From Porphyra umbilicalis (lineage: Eukaryota; Rhodophyta; Bangiophyceae; Bangiales; Bangiaceae), in assembly GCA_002049455.2 (NCBI GenBank), contig KV918942.1, positions 62,001 to 126,000 on the forward strand: a stretch of DNA of 64,000 nucleotides, given 5' to 3'. The position numbers and the translations under genes are program-made. Below the pieces are notes generated by a model. It was not told where the DNA came from, did not search any database, and was given only the letters and a program-made list of their open reading frames with translations. The stretch's first letter is position 1. Every line of letters starts with the position of its first letter. Shown in pieces: positions 1-10,662 of the stretch.

Positions 1-2267
1 GGATTGATCAGTGTCAGCGTCAATCTGCCGTGTACAATGGATCTGACGCGCTGTCAAAGGGGGGGTCCTGACGCACCTGTTGATGGAGGACTTTACTATC
101 TGCTCCATGCCCATGCCTCTCTCAGCTGGGCGGTGTCCCAGCTGCGCGGTGTCGCCACGGCAGCAACGACCGCTGTCGTGACTGTTTGGAGGCCCGCTGA
201 ATTCCGCCGTTGCTGGCTCCCCCCAGCGTCGCCGCTCCCACCTCAACAGTGCTCCCCCCCATTGTGGCCTCCCTCATCCACCGCTGCCTCCCTCCACCAC
301 CGCTGCCTCCCTCCAACAACGGTGCCTTATTCCCCCACCGCTGCCTCCCCCCGCCACTGCTGTCCCCCACTACCACTTATATCGCCCCCCAGCGTCGCCG
401 CCGCCATCGTTGCACAGCCCCATCGACCAGCGCTGTCTCCCCATAATTCTGCTACCTTTCCCCGCTGTTGTTGTCTCCCTCCACTGCTGCTGTGTCCTCT
501 TTTCAGCGTCATCCCCCCTCCATCACCGCTGCAACCATAGGTAGCCTCACGCAGCCGGGTGGTGGCGGGGGGGGCGCGCCAGCATCCTGCAGCGTGCCAC
601 CGCCACAACTCTCTCAGCTCCCCGCGCGGTCGCAGGCCCGCTGCGTACCCCCGTCCTTTTTTCTGCGCGGGGTGTGACTTTTGCCCCATCTACCGTCGAG
701 GCGGACACGCCCGCCGCCGCCATCGCTGCGGAGCACGCGGGAACGGCGGCAGCCAGAAGCGGGGGGGGGGCGGCGGTGCGCATAGAGACTGCGGCGACCA
801 GGGGGAGGGGGGGGGAGCGATTACCGCGCGGGGGGAGGGGGGAAACGATCAGCAAGGAGGAGGCGGCAGTCAACTGGGCAAGGCGGTGGCCAGGAACATG
901 CGCGGGAAACAGTAGCAGTGTCGAACGCGCTGGAGCAGTACCGAGGCAGACGGTCATGCACAGACACGAGTACAAGGGGTACAAGGAGTGCTGTGAAGTA
1001 CCGTTCCTCGCACGTGGCATCACACCCGCTCGAACCGCTCCCCCCCCCAGAAGCCCCGAAATCCTCTCCCCCAACCCATTCACGTGCACGCCACGCGTGG
1101 CGCACGCACGCGCCGTCCCCTAAGACTCGTACCAGAATCGCAAGTCGGGCCCTCAATCGCGCTGTTCGGGCCCAATCGCAGGGTCGCAGGGCCCCGATTG
1201 CATGGTCTCAGGCCCCGATTGCCAGGTCGTTGCTGACCGATTGCGGATTGTCGCGATTGAGGTCCGTATTGCTTCAGCTCGGGCCCGACTGGTGGCAGCA
1301 AGGACCCCAGTTTCTCAAACAGACGAGCAACTGTTGGTGTGTTGACTTCCTCGTCCAGGACGTGACTGTTCACAGACATCATGTCATGCCTTACCGCCGA
1401 GCCCCACCCCTTCCCCGCCCCTTCCTGGCACGTCATGCAACCCGCTTCATCGGTCCTTGGCGGCTAGCACGGCCGCCACCCCCCACGCCTTCGCCCCCCT
1501 GGGCCATCCCACACGCCGCCGGCGCGACGGCGCAGTCGACGGCGAGCGCGGCCGCTTGCGCACCCCACTTGGCGGCACTGCCTCTGGTCGGGGCGCTGAC
1601 AGCCCAACCTCCGGGAGCGACTGGCGCCGTGGCCCCGCGCGGTGCGCGGGCCGCGCCGACAGCCTTGGCTCCGACCGTGCCGGTGCGCACCGGCAAAGCC
1701 GCCGCCGGCGCGGCCGCGACCGCCGGCGTCGCTTGTCCGCCGGAGCCTGTCACCACCTTCCTCGCTTACGGCGCGTCTGATAGGACCGGCCTGCGCGTGG
1801 GTGAGCAGTCTTTGCCCCCGGTGGGGGTGCACGTGGCCGCGCTGCTGGGTGCTGTGTTAACGGCGCCGTCGGCGCGTTTCGCCGACGGCGCAGGGGCGGC
1901 AGCGGTTCCGGCGGAGCGGCGGTGCTCACGGCGGCCGCGGCGCCGGCGCCGGCGCCGCCAACCTTGCCCCCGCGCTCGCCGGCATGGCGGCCTGCCCACG
2001 GGAAGAGCGGTCAAAGAGGCTGGGAGGAAGGCAATGACGAGGGGAGGTGGCTACGCACAGCAGGGAAATTGGAAGGCATGCTTCTACTCCACGCTGATTA
2101 TTTTTTTCTGCAAAAGCACAACATTGCTGCATCTTGTGCAATCTTGCTTCAAGGCCTTTTATCATTCAAGGCTGAGGCGAAGTCCATGGTCTCACCCCCC
2201 AAAGTGTACTGGCAGGCTTTTCGCATCATCAAGCATAGACACAATCAAGTATACTATTCCTCAAGCA
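1..2267. other. Low-complexity, gene-poor stretch
   Basis: No ORF here has protein-like composition; the open frames on both strands are shadows of GC-rich sequence. About 200-540 is a pyrimidine-rich minisatellite-like tract with degenerate CGCTGCCTCC units, about 760-860 is G-rich, and about 1140-1260 holds short repeats of a GGCCCCGATTGC motif. Positions 1-40 resemble the repeat at 26867-26906. I see no gene. Confidence 0.6.
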
Positions 2268-3461
2268 TCAAGACGACGGAGCGGAAGGAGAAACAGCAGA
2301 AGCAAGCCCTGTCTTGAGATTCTTCTTGGCCCAATGAAGAACTGCCTTCTGCCAAGTAGCGGGCGTCAGCTTCTTGCCGACCCTGCGGCGAACGTACTTC
2401 TTGTCAGCGGCCATCCTCCGCACGATATCTTGCAACCACTCGTGCAGACCCGTCGAGGTTGACCTTGCCACTTCCGGCGCAGCCGCGATGAGGAGGTCGT
2501 ACGTGCACTCAGCCACCTCCACCGGCGTCTGGTTTTCCTTCCTCTTCTTACTGCTCTTGTGCTTGCACCGGCCTCTGGCAATCTTTCCAGGAGTCTTGTA
2601 CTTCTTTCGCCGAAGGCCAATGAGTTTTGCCCACGTCCGGGTTCCAAACGCCTTTTACCTCGGTGCCAGATGCAGGTTACACAGACGCAAAGTGTCATCA
2701 ACCGCTTGTGCGCACTTGTTGTTGTTGGGGTTGTGGCCCTCCGTCAAGACGAGCGCAACGACGCACGGCCTCTCCCAGGTCTTGCAGGTGACCCTCACGA
2801 CAGGACTCCCATTCTCGTCGACCGTCGACTCCTCGTCCTCGCCTTCCGAGGACGAGGAGGAATTGGTGGCGGAGTCGCCGCACCCAAAAGCATCACCAGA
2901 TGCTGGTTGAGCCGCTGCGCCGGCGGTGGGACGCCCATCAGCTGGTGCGGACACAGTAGAGGGTGTCGCCGCGCCACAGCTCGGAGGTGCCGCATCATCG
3001 TGAAGGGCATGATCATGTTCTTGATTGTTGTCGTGAAGCTGTGGGCCGGCATCAAGTCCGCCAGCGGCTGCGGCTGTGGCGGGTGCAACGGGGGCGTGGG
3101 AGGCGGCGGAGGCCGGTGATGGTAGCGGCACGGTGGACGTCTTGGCCGCAGCTGCGTCTGTGGCGGGTGCGGCGGGGGCGTGGCCCGCGGCGGTGGCCGG
3201 CGATGGTACCGGTGCGGCGGACGCCTTGACCGATGCGTCAAAGACGGCGCGTAGAGAGAGAAGAACAGAACCAGACACCGGCTTGCCGCTGTTAGCCTGG
3301 ACTAGGTCGTCGAGGAAGAGCGGGTCCATACCCTTTCGGCTGGTAAAAAGAGGGCACGCAGGGAAAGAAAACAGGTCAATGTCGAGGTCGGGGCACTTTG
3401 ACAGCAGGGAGGCCAGGCGGTCGAGCTGGAGGGGAGGAACGGGCGGGCACCACTTGGTCAT
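2268..3461 (-). pseudogene. Unknown CPDL-motif protein with one in-frame stop
   Basis: I do not recognise this family. Reading from ATG 3461, the first about 75 residues include LLSKCPDLDIDLFSF, then an acidic phenylalanine-rich stretch and a PVSG motif. An Ala/Pro-rich linker and a Ser/Glu/Asp tract (SSSSSEGEDEE) follow. A TAA at 2655-2657 interrupts the frame, but the same frame stays open for 128 more codons: a basic, NLS-like segment (KHKSSKKRK) and a helical tail (LHEWLQDIVRRMAADKK). I therefore treat 3461-2268 as one gene with one nonsense codon. A tiny intron removing the stop (a GTAAAA donor sits there) is the alternative. The N-terminal motif recurs in the plus-strand ORF at 6378-6680, which marks it as a real, possibly element-encoded family. 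Confidence 0.6.
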
Positions 3462-4200
3462 GGCGGCGCGCCAAGCAGCATTCGACAGCGTATTCTCAGG
3501 GGGGGGTGGGTAGGGGGGAGCTCACTGGGTACGCTAAGACGCAGGCGGCGCCGGTGCCTTGAGTCGTCACCGTCCGAAGCACTTGGATCGTGGTCGCCAG
3601 GGTCCGCACGTAGGCCAGGCCGAGGGCGCTTCCAACATCCATCTCCCGCAGGAACAGACGATGACATAATAGCGCTGACGGGGCAGCCGCAAGAAGCAGG
3701 TGAGCGCAGAGGGCGGGAAGAAGACGAAGCAACAACAGGTGCAGGGTGCGCGAGCAAGTGGAAGAAATCGACAGGCGGGCCAAGAGGAGAGGGCGCGGGG
3801 CACGCGACAAAGATGCCGTTGTGCGAAAGCTGACATGCCGAATTCAACTCCTTGCAGAACACCAGAACAATTCCGCAAATAGCTGGACAGGTGTCTTAAA
3901 GAAAGAACCTGTTGCATTGCAGCTTTCGTTGACGTTCGCTGTCACCACCACTGCAACAGGCCCGCTGTCATTGACGGATTCTTGTACCAGTCCTTCAGGA
4001 GATGCTCACGCCGTACGTTAGGAAGGGACAATCGCCAAGCATCATGCCATGCCTGCACACGGAGCAATTCGTTCTGCAAGAATAAATATTGCAGCAAATC
4101 AGTGTATCCACAGAATATAATTTCATCGTGGATTCCAACAGCGGAATTCCTTCGATCTCGTCCTGCCATTGAGAGTGGTTTTGCTGACACACCGTGAACC
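3462..4200. other. Intergenic region between divergent accessory genes
   Basis: This lies between the minus-strand CPDL gene and the plus-strand Ulp1-like gene. It is more AT-rich near 4030-4160 and contains TGCAAGAATAAATATTGCAG at about 4075-4094. Short ORFs on both strands look like shadows. Promoters for both flanking genes would be expected here, but no clear TATA element stands out. Confidence 0.4.
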
Positions 4201-4204
4201 TCCT

Positions 4205-4430
4205 TGCGCGCGTGGCCACGGCGGGCCGCGCGTCCCTTTGCGTCCGTTCGTGTCTTGCAGCTCGTGCTCACCCTCCTTCAGGCGTGGCCACGGCGGGCCA
4301 CGCCTCCCTTTGCGTCCGTTCGTGTCTTGCAGCTCGTGCTCACCCTCCTTCCGCGTGTGGCCACGGCGGGCCGCGTTTCACTTTGCGTCAGGACGTGTCG
4401 CGCAGCTCGTGCTCACCGTCCTCCGTGCCG
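4205..4430. repeat. Three tandem copies of a 72-73-bp unit
   Basis: Copies start near 4211, 4283 and 4356. Each carries GTGGCCACGGCGGGCC, then CTTTGCGTCCGTTCG (diverged in copy 3) and GCAGCTCGTGCTCACC. The array ends about 300 bp upstream of the Ulp1-like start codon. Identity is high between copies 1 and 2 and lower in copy 3. Confidence 0.85.
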
Positions 4431-4725
4431 ATTGCTGTACTGCGGCTGACTCGCATCTTGTGCTCGAAGCCGGACGGGTGGCCACGAGCCCAGTGGTGCT
4501 GCCACGGAGCGTCGTGCCTAGCGGTTGTGCATGTGGCGTTTTTGCGTACGCCTCCGTGCCTGCGTTCCATGTGCGTGTGTTTGTCGCAGCTTTGAGTCAG
4601 CGGCGGCCGCGGCAGGGGCTTCGCGCCGAGGCGGTTGGCAGAGCTTCTCCCTTTGCGGCGGCCTCGTCGTGACATGGTTTTCTGGTGGCGGCCGCTGCGC
4701 TGCTGGGGTCTGTCAAGCTGTGGCC

Positions 4726-6237
4726 ATGGGAGACGGAGCGGCAGACAACGAGGCCACCTTTGAGCGCATTAAAGACATGAGTACCTTCATCTTCCCGTTG
4801 TTAGACCACCTCGGCGGCATCCGTGTGACCGCGGATGATTCCTTGACGCTGCTGCCGGGCACGTACGTGAACGACGTCATCGTCAACTTTTATGCCCATA
4901 ATCTCAGGGACACTGCACTGCACGCCGAGCAAATGCAAGGCGTGCTCGTACTCCCCAGCTACGTGTTCAAGCTGATTCTCGACAAGGGGCCGTAGGGGGC
5001 GATATCGGCATGCCGCAAGCTCGACATTTTCTGCTACCACACTTGGTTCTTCTTCATGTGCCACGAGGATCACTGGTACGCGGCGTTGCTGTCGGACATG
5101 CACAACATTCACCCCTTGTTGCAGGCTGCACACGGTCTCGGCCCCAAGACCAGCGTACGACGCCCTGCCTTGACGATCGTCAACTCCATGCAGGGGTTTC
5201 CACGCGTTGCACCCCCCTGCACCGCAGCGACACTGCTGCTTCAATTCGTTGCCTATGAGTACCGAAGGCGGCACGGCTTGCGACTCGACGACGTGCGCAC
5301 TCTCAGGTCGGACATCATCGACATCATTGATGTCCACGATGCCGAGGTGGCGGCGCAGGAGGGCGTGGACTGCGTGCTGAACATGCTCGCAAACTTCCAC
5401 TTCTTTATGACCAGGACCAAGAAGGAGCGGCGGTCGCTGATCAGCACGAAAGACTGGACCCAGTACCTCTACGACGTGCCTTCTCCCCTGGAGCTCGCGG
5501 AGCTGTGCCTCGCACTTTCATCTGAGGCGCAGGCCGACAGACGTGCTCGTGGTGGCGGCCAGAGAGGCGGCCGCGACAGCACGCCGGACCACGAACCGGA
5601 TTCCCAGGTGGTCGTGACAGCACTGAGTGGACCTGCGGTGAAGAGAGAGCAGCGTAACCTGGCGCCACGGCCGGCACCAAGCACGTTCGCAATGTCCACT
5701 CCTGCGACAAGGGCTTCCAGCCCCGCCGCGTCAGAGTCTCAAAGCACGCCACCCGCCATTGCCCCTGCGAGAGCATTTCATTTGACAAGGGCGGCAAGAG
5801 CGGCGATGGCCGACGCACCCTCGCCTGCCGCAAGGCCACCACCCGCGATATTGACAATGGCGAGTGCTGGCAAGACCGTCGCGCCACCTCCCTCTGCAAC
5901 GCGACCCCCCGCTGCTGCAACCCCCCCCCGTGCTGCAGCCCCGCCCCCCGCGTCCACCAAGAAACCCGTGGCGGGCGGAGATGAGCGCCAGGTCTTGTCT
6001 GACTCGGCTTCGTCGGGCTCGCAGTACTATACGGAGTCTGATGCAGGCGGTGATGCGGCCGGCGGTGTGGCTCTGCCCCTGCTGCTCTTGTTGAGCCTCC
6101 TGCGGCTCGTGCCACAGGGCAGGCATGAGACGCCTCCCAATGTCGCTCTCTTCTCCCTTCAGCGCCGCCTCAGTCCCGAAGCAGAGCAGATTCTCTCAGA
6201 GCTCACGTGCAAGACGGCAGTGATGCTGCTCTCCTGA
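4726..6237 (+). pseudogene. Ulp1/SENP-like cysteine protease (C48-type) with one in-frame stop
   Basis: Start ATG 4726. The frame reads 89 codons, meets TAG at 4993-4995, and continues open in the same frame to a TGA at 6235-6237. N-terminal LLPGTYVNDVIVNFY matches the substrate-binding start of Ulp1-type SUMO/ubiquitin-like proteases (usual form WLND..I.FY). The catalytic His is in EDHWYAALL. The Asp position appears as Asn in LTIVNSMQG, and the nucleophile is probably the Cys of APPCTAATLLLQF. After about residue 260 the protein is a long Ala/Pro/Ser-rich tail. Ulp1 proteases are carried by several large eukaryotic DNA transposons, and the neighbours here support that role. The stop and the Asp-to-Asn change suggest an inactive copy. 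Confidence 0.65.
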
Positions 6238-6377
6238 GCGGTCCTGTCGTTGGCGCCGACAACCCCGACCTACAAGTCGCACAGCAGCGTGCTCGTGACG
6301 CTTCTTAGAAGCAAGATTGCTTCTCTGGGGCGGACGAGCGCGAGGAAGTCGGCCAGGAGCCGAAGGTCAACGAGGAC

Positions 6378-6680
6378 GTGGACGAGCCGCTGCCTCCTCA
6401 GTTGCTTTTGACGACATCGTGGGTAACGTCTATGCGGGATTGGGGTGTGCCATTGCCCTCGACGACCATGCGTCGCGTGGCTGCCTTGCTTTCGCGTTGC
6501 CCTGACCTTGAACCTGCTTGTTCTTCGTTTGCCGATTGTCCCTTTATCGTTGATGGCAGTCTTCATGCTGAATTCGTGTCGGATATGACGCGTGCTAACG
6601 GGGGGGTCGCCGTCAGTGGCGCAATGCGCCGCTTTGTACACACCGTGTGTGTTTGCGCTTCCAACTTTAGCTCCTCGTGA
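6378..6680 (+). pseudogene. Second, truncated CPDL-motif protein
   Basis: This 100-residue ORF starts 141 bp after the Ulp1-like stop, on the same strand. VAALLSRCPDLEPACSSF, then DCPF and GGVAVSGAM, align in order and spacing with the N-terminal block of the minus-strand protein at 2268-3461. By eye, identity is roughly 45% over 50 residues. The acidic linker and basic tail seen in the other copy are missing, so it is a fragment or a first exon. Function unknown. Confidence 0.5.
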
Positions 6681-7477
6681 TAGCTTCGATCTTAACGTTG
6701 TCTCTTTGTCGGCACGGTCTGATAAGCAGCACATGCCTACACATGCATGGTCAGCACCCACAAATCCCGTGGTGGCTGCACAGAGGCTCTTGACCGACAG
6801 CTCATTGTATTCGGAAACGCATAATGTGCAGCAAATAACTATATGCAGAAGAAACCGCCACGTCGCTACTCGGTGCGAGCTCCGCCGTACATATGCAGTC
6901 TGTGCATGTTTGTAATCCGCCTTGCAGCGGCGCTGCCGCCGGCGGCTTGCACCCCGGCGGCGGACACAAACTTGGGAGCTGCGGTCGCCCCGCAGCTCGT
7001 CGCCGCTTGCGAGCGGAAGACGAGGGGGCACCGCCTGCGGGTGCCGCCTGTTTGTGTGTCGTGCATGCTCTGTCCCGCGCCGGGCTTGTTGTGACAGTGT
7101 TTGTGCACAAACGCGCTGCTAGGAGGGCCGCCCCGCTGGCGTCGACTGTCGCTTGGCGGAGATCCCCGCGCACCCGGTACGCCATCGGCGCGCCTTTCGG
7201 TCGTTGCTAGCGTGGCCTGAAGCTAGCGCGTAGTCGCGCCTGTCTCTTAGCCTTCCACGTCAACGCGACGGGCCGCTGCTTTAACATCGTGGTACTCGTG
7301 AAGAGCGATATCGGCGAGCAGCGGGCGGCAGGGCAAAGCGAAAGCTGTTAGATGGCGCGTCCACCTATATATAGCAACCTGTTCAACACGGAACAGCATT
7401 GGCGCTACCGCACTCGGCACGCACTCCTCACCCAGTCACCCTCACGCCGGCACGCACTACATCACCCGGGTGGCCGC
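6681..7477. other. Intergenic, no gene seen
   Basis: It contains an AT-richer part (6820-6860, with GCAGCAAATAACTATATGCA) followed by GC-rich sequence with only shadow ORFs. Around 7360-7380 there is CACCTATATATAGCAAC, a good TATA-like sequence, but no convincing ORF follows on the plus strand. Confidence 0.4.
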
Positions 7478-8199
7478 CTAGTCGGCGTACCGGTAGTCGG
7501 GGTCAAAGAGCGTCGTCACGCCCGTCGAGTAGAGTACCGCCAGCGCCGCCTCGTTCGTGCGCGTGTTGGCCGCGAGCGGCTCCTTCCACGCCCAAAACGT
7601 CGGCGCGACACGCGCCGCCGTCGCCGCCAAATGCGGCACGGTGGTCGTCAGCCCGAGTGAATAGTGAGGTGGTTGAGTGGCTCCCGCAGCAGCGGCAGCG
7701 TCATGTGTTGCACGGGCGTGCTGCTGGGGGACAACCTGCTCGTCGGCGTGCACTCGTACCAGTGTTTTGGGGGCAGCTGGGCGGCCGCCTGGGTCGCCGA
7801 CATCCGCCTCACCTGGGCGCCGGGGGGCGGCGGCTGCGGTGGCGGCGGCGGAGGTGGCGGCGGCGGGCCCCCCGGGGAGCGCGTGGCAGAGCTGGCCGCC
7901 GCCGGCACGACGGTGCCACTTTGCACAGCCGCCACCCAGTGCCCGCCCAGCCTGAGAGACCGGCGTACAGGCGGGCCCGCCACGCCACCTGGGCGGGGAC
8001 GGAGAGCTTCCGATGCGTTGCCCGTCTGGGGCCAAGAGGAGCCGCCGCCACGTGAGCGACGCGGGCAGGGCCCCCCCTGTGTGGCCTCGGGCCTGCTCTT
8101 GGTGGGGGTGGCAGCCAGTAGTGGCGGCAGGGGCAGCAAGGGCGTCAGCAGCAGGAGCAGCTCGGGCGCGACCGCGGCGCGGCGGCGCCCAGAGCGCAT
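7478..8199 (-). CDS. Possible secreted protein of unknown function
   Basis: From ATG 8199 the minus strand encodes an Arg-rich start and a leucine-rich hydrophobic segment (ELLLLLTPLLPLPPLLAA) resembling a signal peptide. A proline-rich linker and a segment with KHWYECTPTSRL follow. That frame stops at 7648-7650. The next frame continues with a protein-like end (TFWAWKEPLAANTRTNEAAL) to a stop at 7478. A short intron or one frame error is needed to join them. I recognise no family. The alternative is that only the distal piece is coding. Confidence 0.3.
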
Positions 8200-8357
8200 G
8201 AATTTATATGACAGGCACCTCGCGAAGTGAGATTGACTGAGATGGAGACAAGGCGCGCACCAAAACGAATAGAATGTACTGCAAACAATAGGATCTGCAA
8301 ATAAACGGATCCTACAAAAAAAAACAGTGGACTGCTAGCGTCTCATGACAGCATCGC

Positions 8358-10161
8358 CTAGGACATCGAGGAACGTGGTTCACATGGCGGCAGGTTCTTG
8401 CGAGCTCGTTCGATCCACGGCGCTACGGCTGCGTGCTTCATCGTAGGAACAGTGACTTGGGTGGAGCCGACGGGGACAAATGCCTTGTTGCGTTTAGCCA
8501 CCCCTTGCAGCAGTAGCTTGAGTTGAGTAATGGTGGCCGCATCACCCGCGCGGATCTTGTCTGTCGTGGGCGCGTTCACCAAATTGGCATCCTGCTGCAT
8601 CCGATTGAATGTAGCGGCTCGTTGATCGGCAGAAATCTTGATGGCCAGCGCCTGCGCTCGCGTCCTCCCGTCTCCGTCTTCAAGCGCACCCAGGACGCCC
8701 GGCACGTCGTCCTTGAGCCACAGCACAATGCGTAGGAAGTTGACGGCGTACTCTGCATGTTCTTCATTTTTGTAGTCATCGCCGCGTTCACCGTCGGCGG
8801 ACGGCGGCCGTGGATCTTGACCGCCCCAGACGCCACGTATCGTACACCTGCGCAACCGCAATGGTCCCGAAGACGGTAGGATGCCCGGGCTCCGTGTGGC
8901 ACCACCCGACGACGTGTTGGAGTTTCAATCAGACCAACGCCGGTGACTATGCGTCCAGCAGCTCTGGGCGCCTCGAAAAAGTCATCAGCGCGGGAAGCAG
9001 GAAGACCCTTCGGCGCGACGGGAACTTCCACCGAACCAGGAGGCGCACCAGGGGCGCCTTCCACGACAGCGGCCGCACCGGCTTGTCGGCAGCTGCTTTC
9101 ATCGCTGTCACCGGCTTTGGGTGCATGAAGCCCGCTGCCTGCTGCTGTCTGCTGCATGGCATCAACAGCAGCAGAGTTAGAGCGCACCCCTTCTTAGCAC
9201 GCCCAAACGGGTTCCCGCACCAGCACAGCCGCTTGCCGGTAGCGCCGTGTGCCGCTGAAACGCAATCGTGTGCCGTACATCTTGGAGACCGCGGTGCATG
9301 CCGGTGCTAACCGCTGTCACTCGCGCTCCTACCTGGGCAATGTCCGAGCGCATCCCTTCAAGCGTCGCGGCCAGGCCGCTCTCACGCTTGCGCATGACAA
9401 ATGCGTGCGAAAATCCCCAAGCACATGTTGGGATGCATCCGCGCCGGCGAGCTTCCTCACATGCGCCTCATCGTCGACGGACAGGCTGTCGTGGCCGGAA
9501 GGAAAGAAGAATCGGGAGGGAGCGCGGCGACGGGTACCCGATCTTGGATGCGCGCGGATGGCCTCACCTTTGTCCCGTGAGACAGGAGAGCAACTTGAAA
9601 TAGCAGCAGGCGGGGGTGCTTGAGCTGCTCCTTCTTGAGGAAGTTCACGTACGACTTGGCTGTCGCGGCCTCACCCGTTGCAATGCTCTGGAAGTGTGTG
9701 GTGAGGATCTGGATAAGACGAGTCTTGTTGTCCGCGGCATGGAAGGACAGTACTCGATCACGACACATCCGCATGAGGTCATCACGGGTCGTGGTTGACC
9801 TTTTAAGCAAGGGCAGAGGCACGACGGGGTAGTCCGCACCAGGCGCCCGAATTGCAGCCGTCGACGCCGCAGGTGGAGCCGCAGGGGAAGCCCCAGGGGC
9901 CACAGAGATCACGCCATGCGGAGTGGCCGCCCCTGGTGACGGAAGTGAGTCGTCTGTCGCTCGTCGCGGTGATGAGGGGGAAGACCCTCCGTGGCCTCGC
10001 TCTAAAGTAGGCACGGGCAAACTGCGTCCGAGGACAACCCGAGCCGATAATGTTGCTTGGCGGCTCCAGTACTGTTCCTGATCAAGTACTTGCTGCTGCC
10101 GGCGACCTCGCCGTGCCGCGGACGACGTCGGACGAGGCGATAGCGCTGGAGGGCCGCCCAT
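8358..10161 (-). CDS. SAP-like/coiled-coil accessory protein, multi-exon or broken
   Basis: Start ATG 10161. The first piece (to about 9568) has an Ala/Pro/Arg-rich N-terminus and a helical segment around RDDLMRMCRDRVLSFHAADN and KTRLIQIL, which resembles a SAP DNA-binding motif. It ends at a strong splice donor (AAAG then GTGAGG at 9567). Further pieces in shifting frames are a helical, coiled-coil-like part (LAATLEGMRSDIAQVGARV, about 9240-9395), an acidic/Pro part (about 8950-9187) and a helical C-terminus (YAVNFLRIVLWLKDDVPGV) ending at 8358. I could not place all introns; frameshifts are possible. It sits 0.5 kb downstream of the tyrosine recombinase on the same strand, so it is probably part of the same element. 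Molecular function is inferred only from the weak SAP similarity. Confidence 0.45.
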
Positions 10162-10205
10162 GACGATCGTAGATGTTGCCAGACCGTAGGGGTCGCATGG
10201 GTTGA

Positions 10206-10662
10206 TCAGAAGAGCACAACAACAACGGTCCCGTACGAGGACGAACAGGACAAGAACGGACCTCGGCAGGGTAGCAGGAAAAGACCGACAGGCCAAGCTG
10301 TGCAACGGCCGTTCTCCTCTTCTAAAATCAGCTGCGGCCAGTTGAACTGCAGGCCCTGCGTCTGCTGAAAGCGCCCTAAAATGCCGTCAAATGTCTGATT
10401 GTCAGTGAAAAGAAAACAAAATATTCTGCAGATATTTGTTTGACAGCACGCATGAGTTGTTACAGTACATATACGCGCGTGCTGCAGTTTCTCTGGTTTG
10501 AGTTTCTGTGCTGGCACAGGTAGTGTGCGTGTGCCGCAGGCGGCTTGAAGCAACGGACATAAAACAATTCATGACGCCGTGCGCTGCTGCGATGGGCGAA
10601 TTTCATGTGATAGTCAGCCTGACTGCATGAAAAAGGCATTGGTTTACTCCTGCATCAAAAAT
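10206..10662. other. Spacer between accessory genes
   Basis: This is an AT-richer spacer with AAAATATTCTGCAGATATTTG near 10428-10448. No coding potential seen. Confidence 0.4.

Noticed and set aside
918-2462. 514-codon plus-strand ORF as a gene
   Set aside because: Its composition is Arg/Pro/Ala-biased throughout with no motif; it crosses low-complexity sequence and overlaps the end of the CPDL gene on the other strand.
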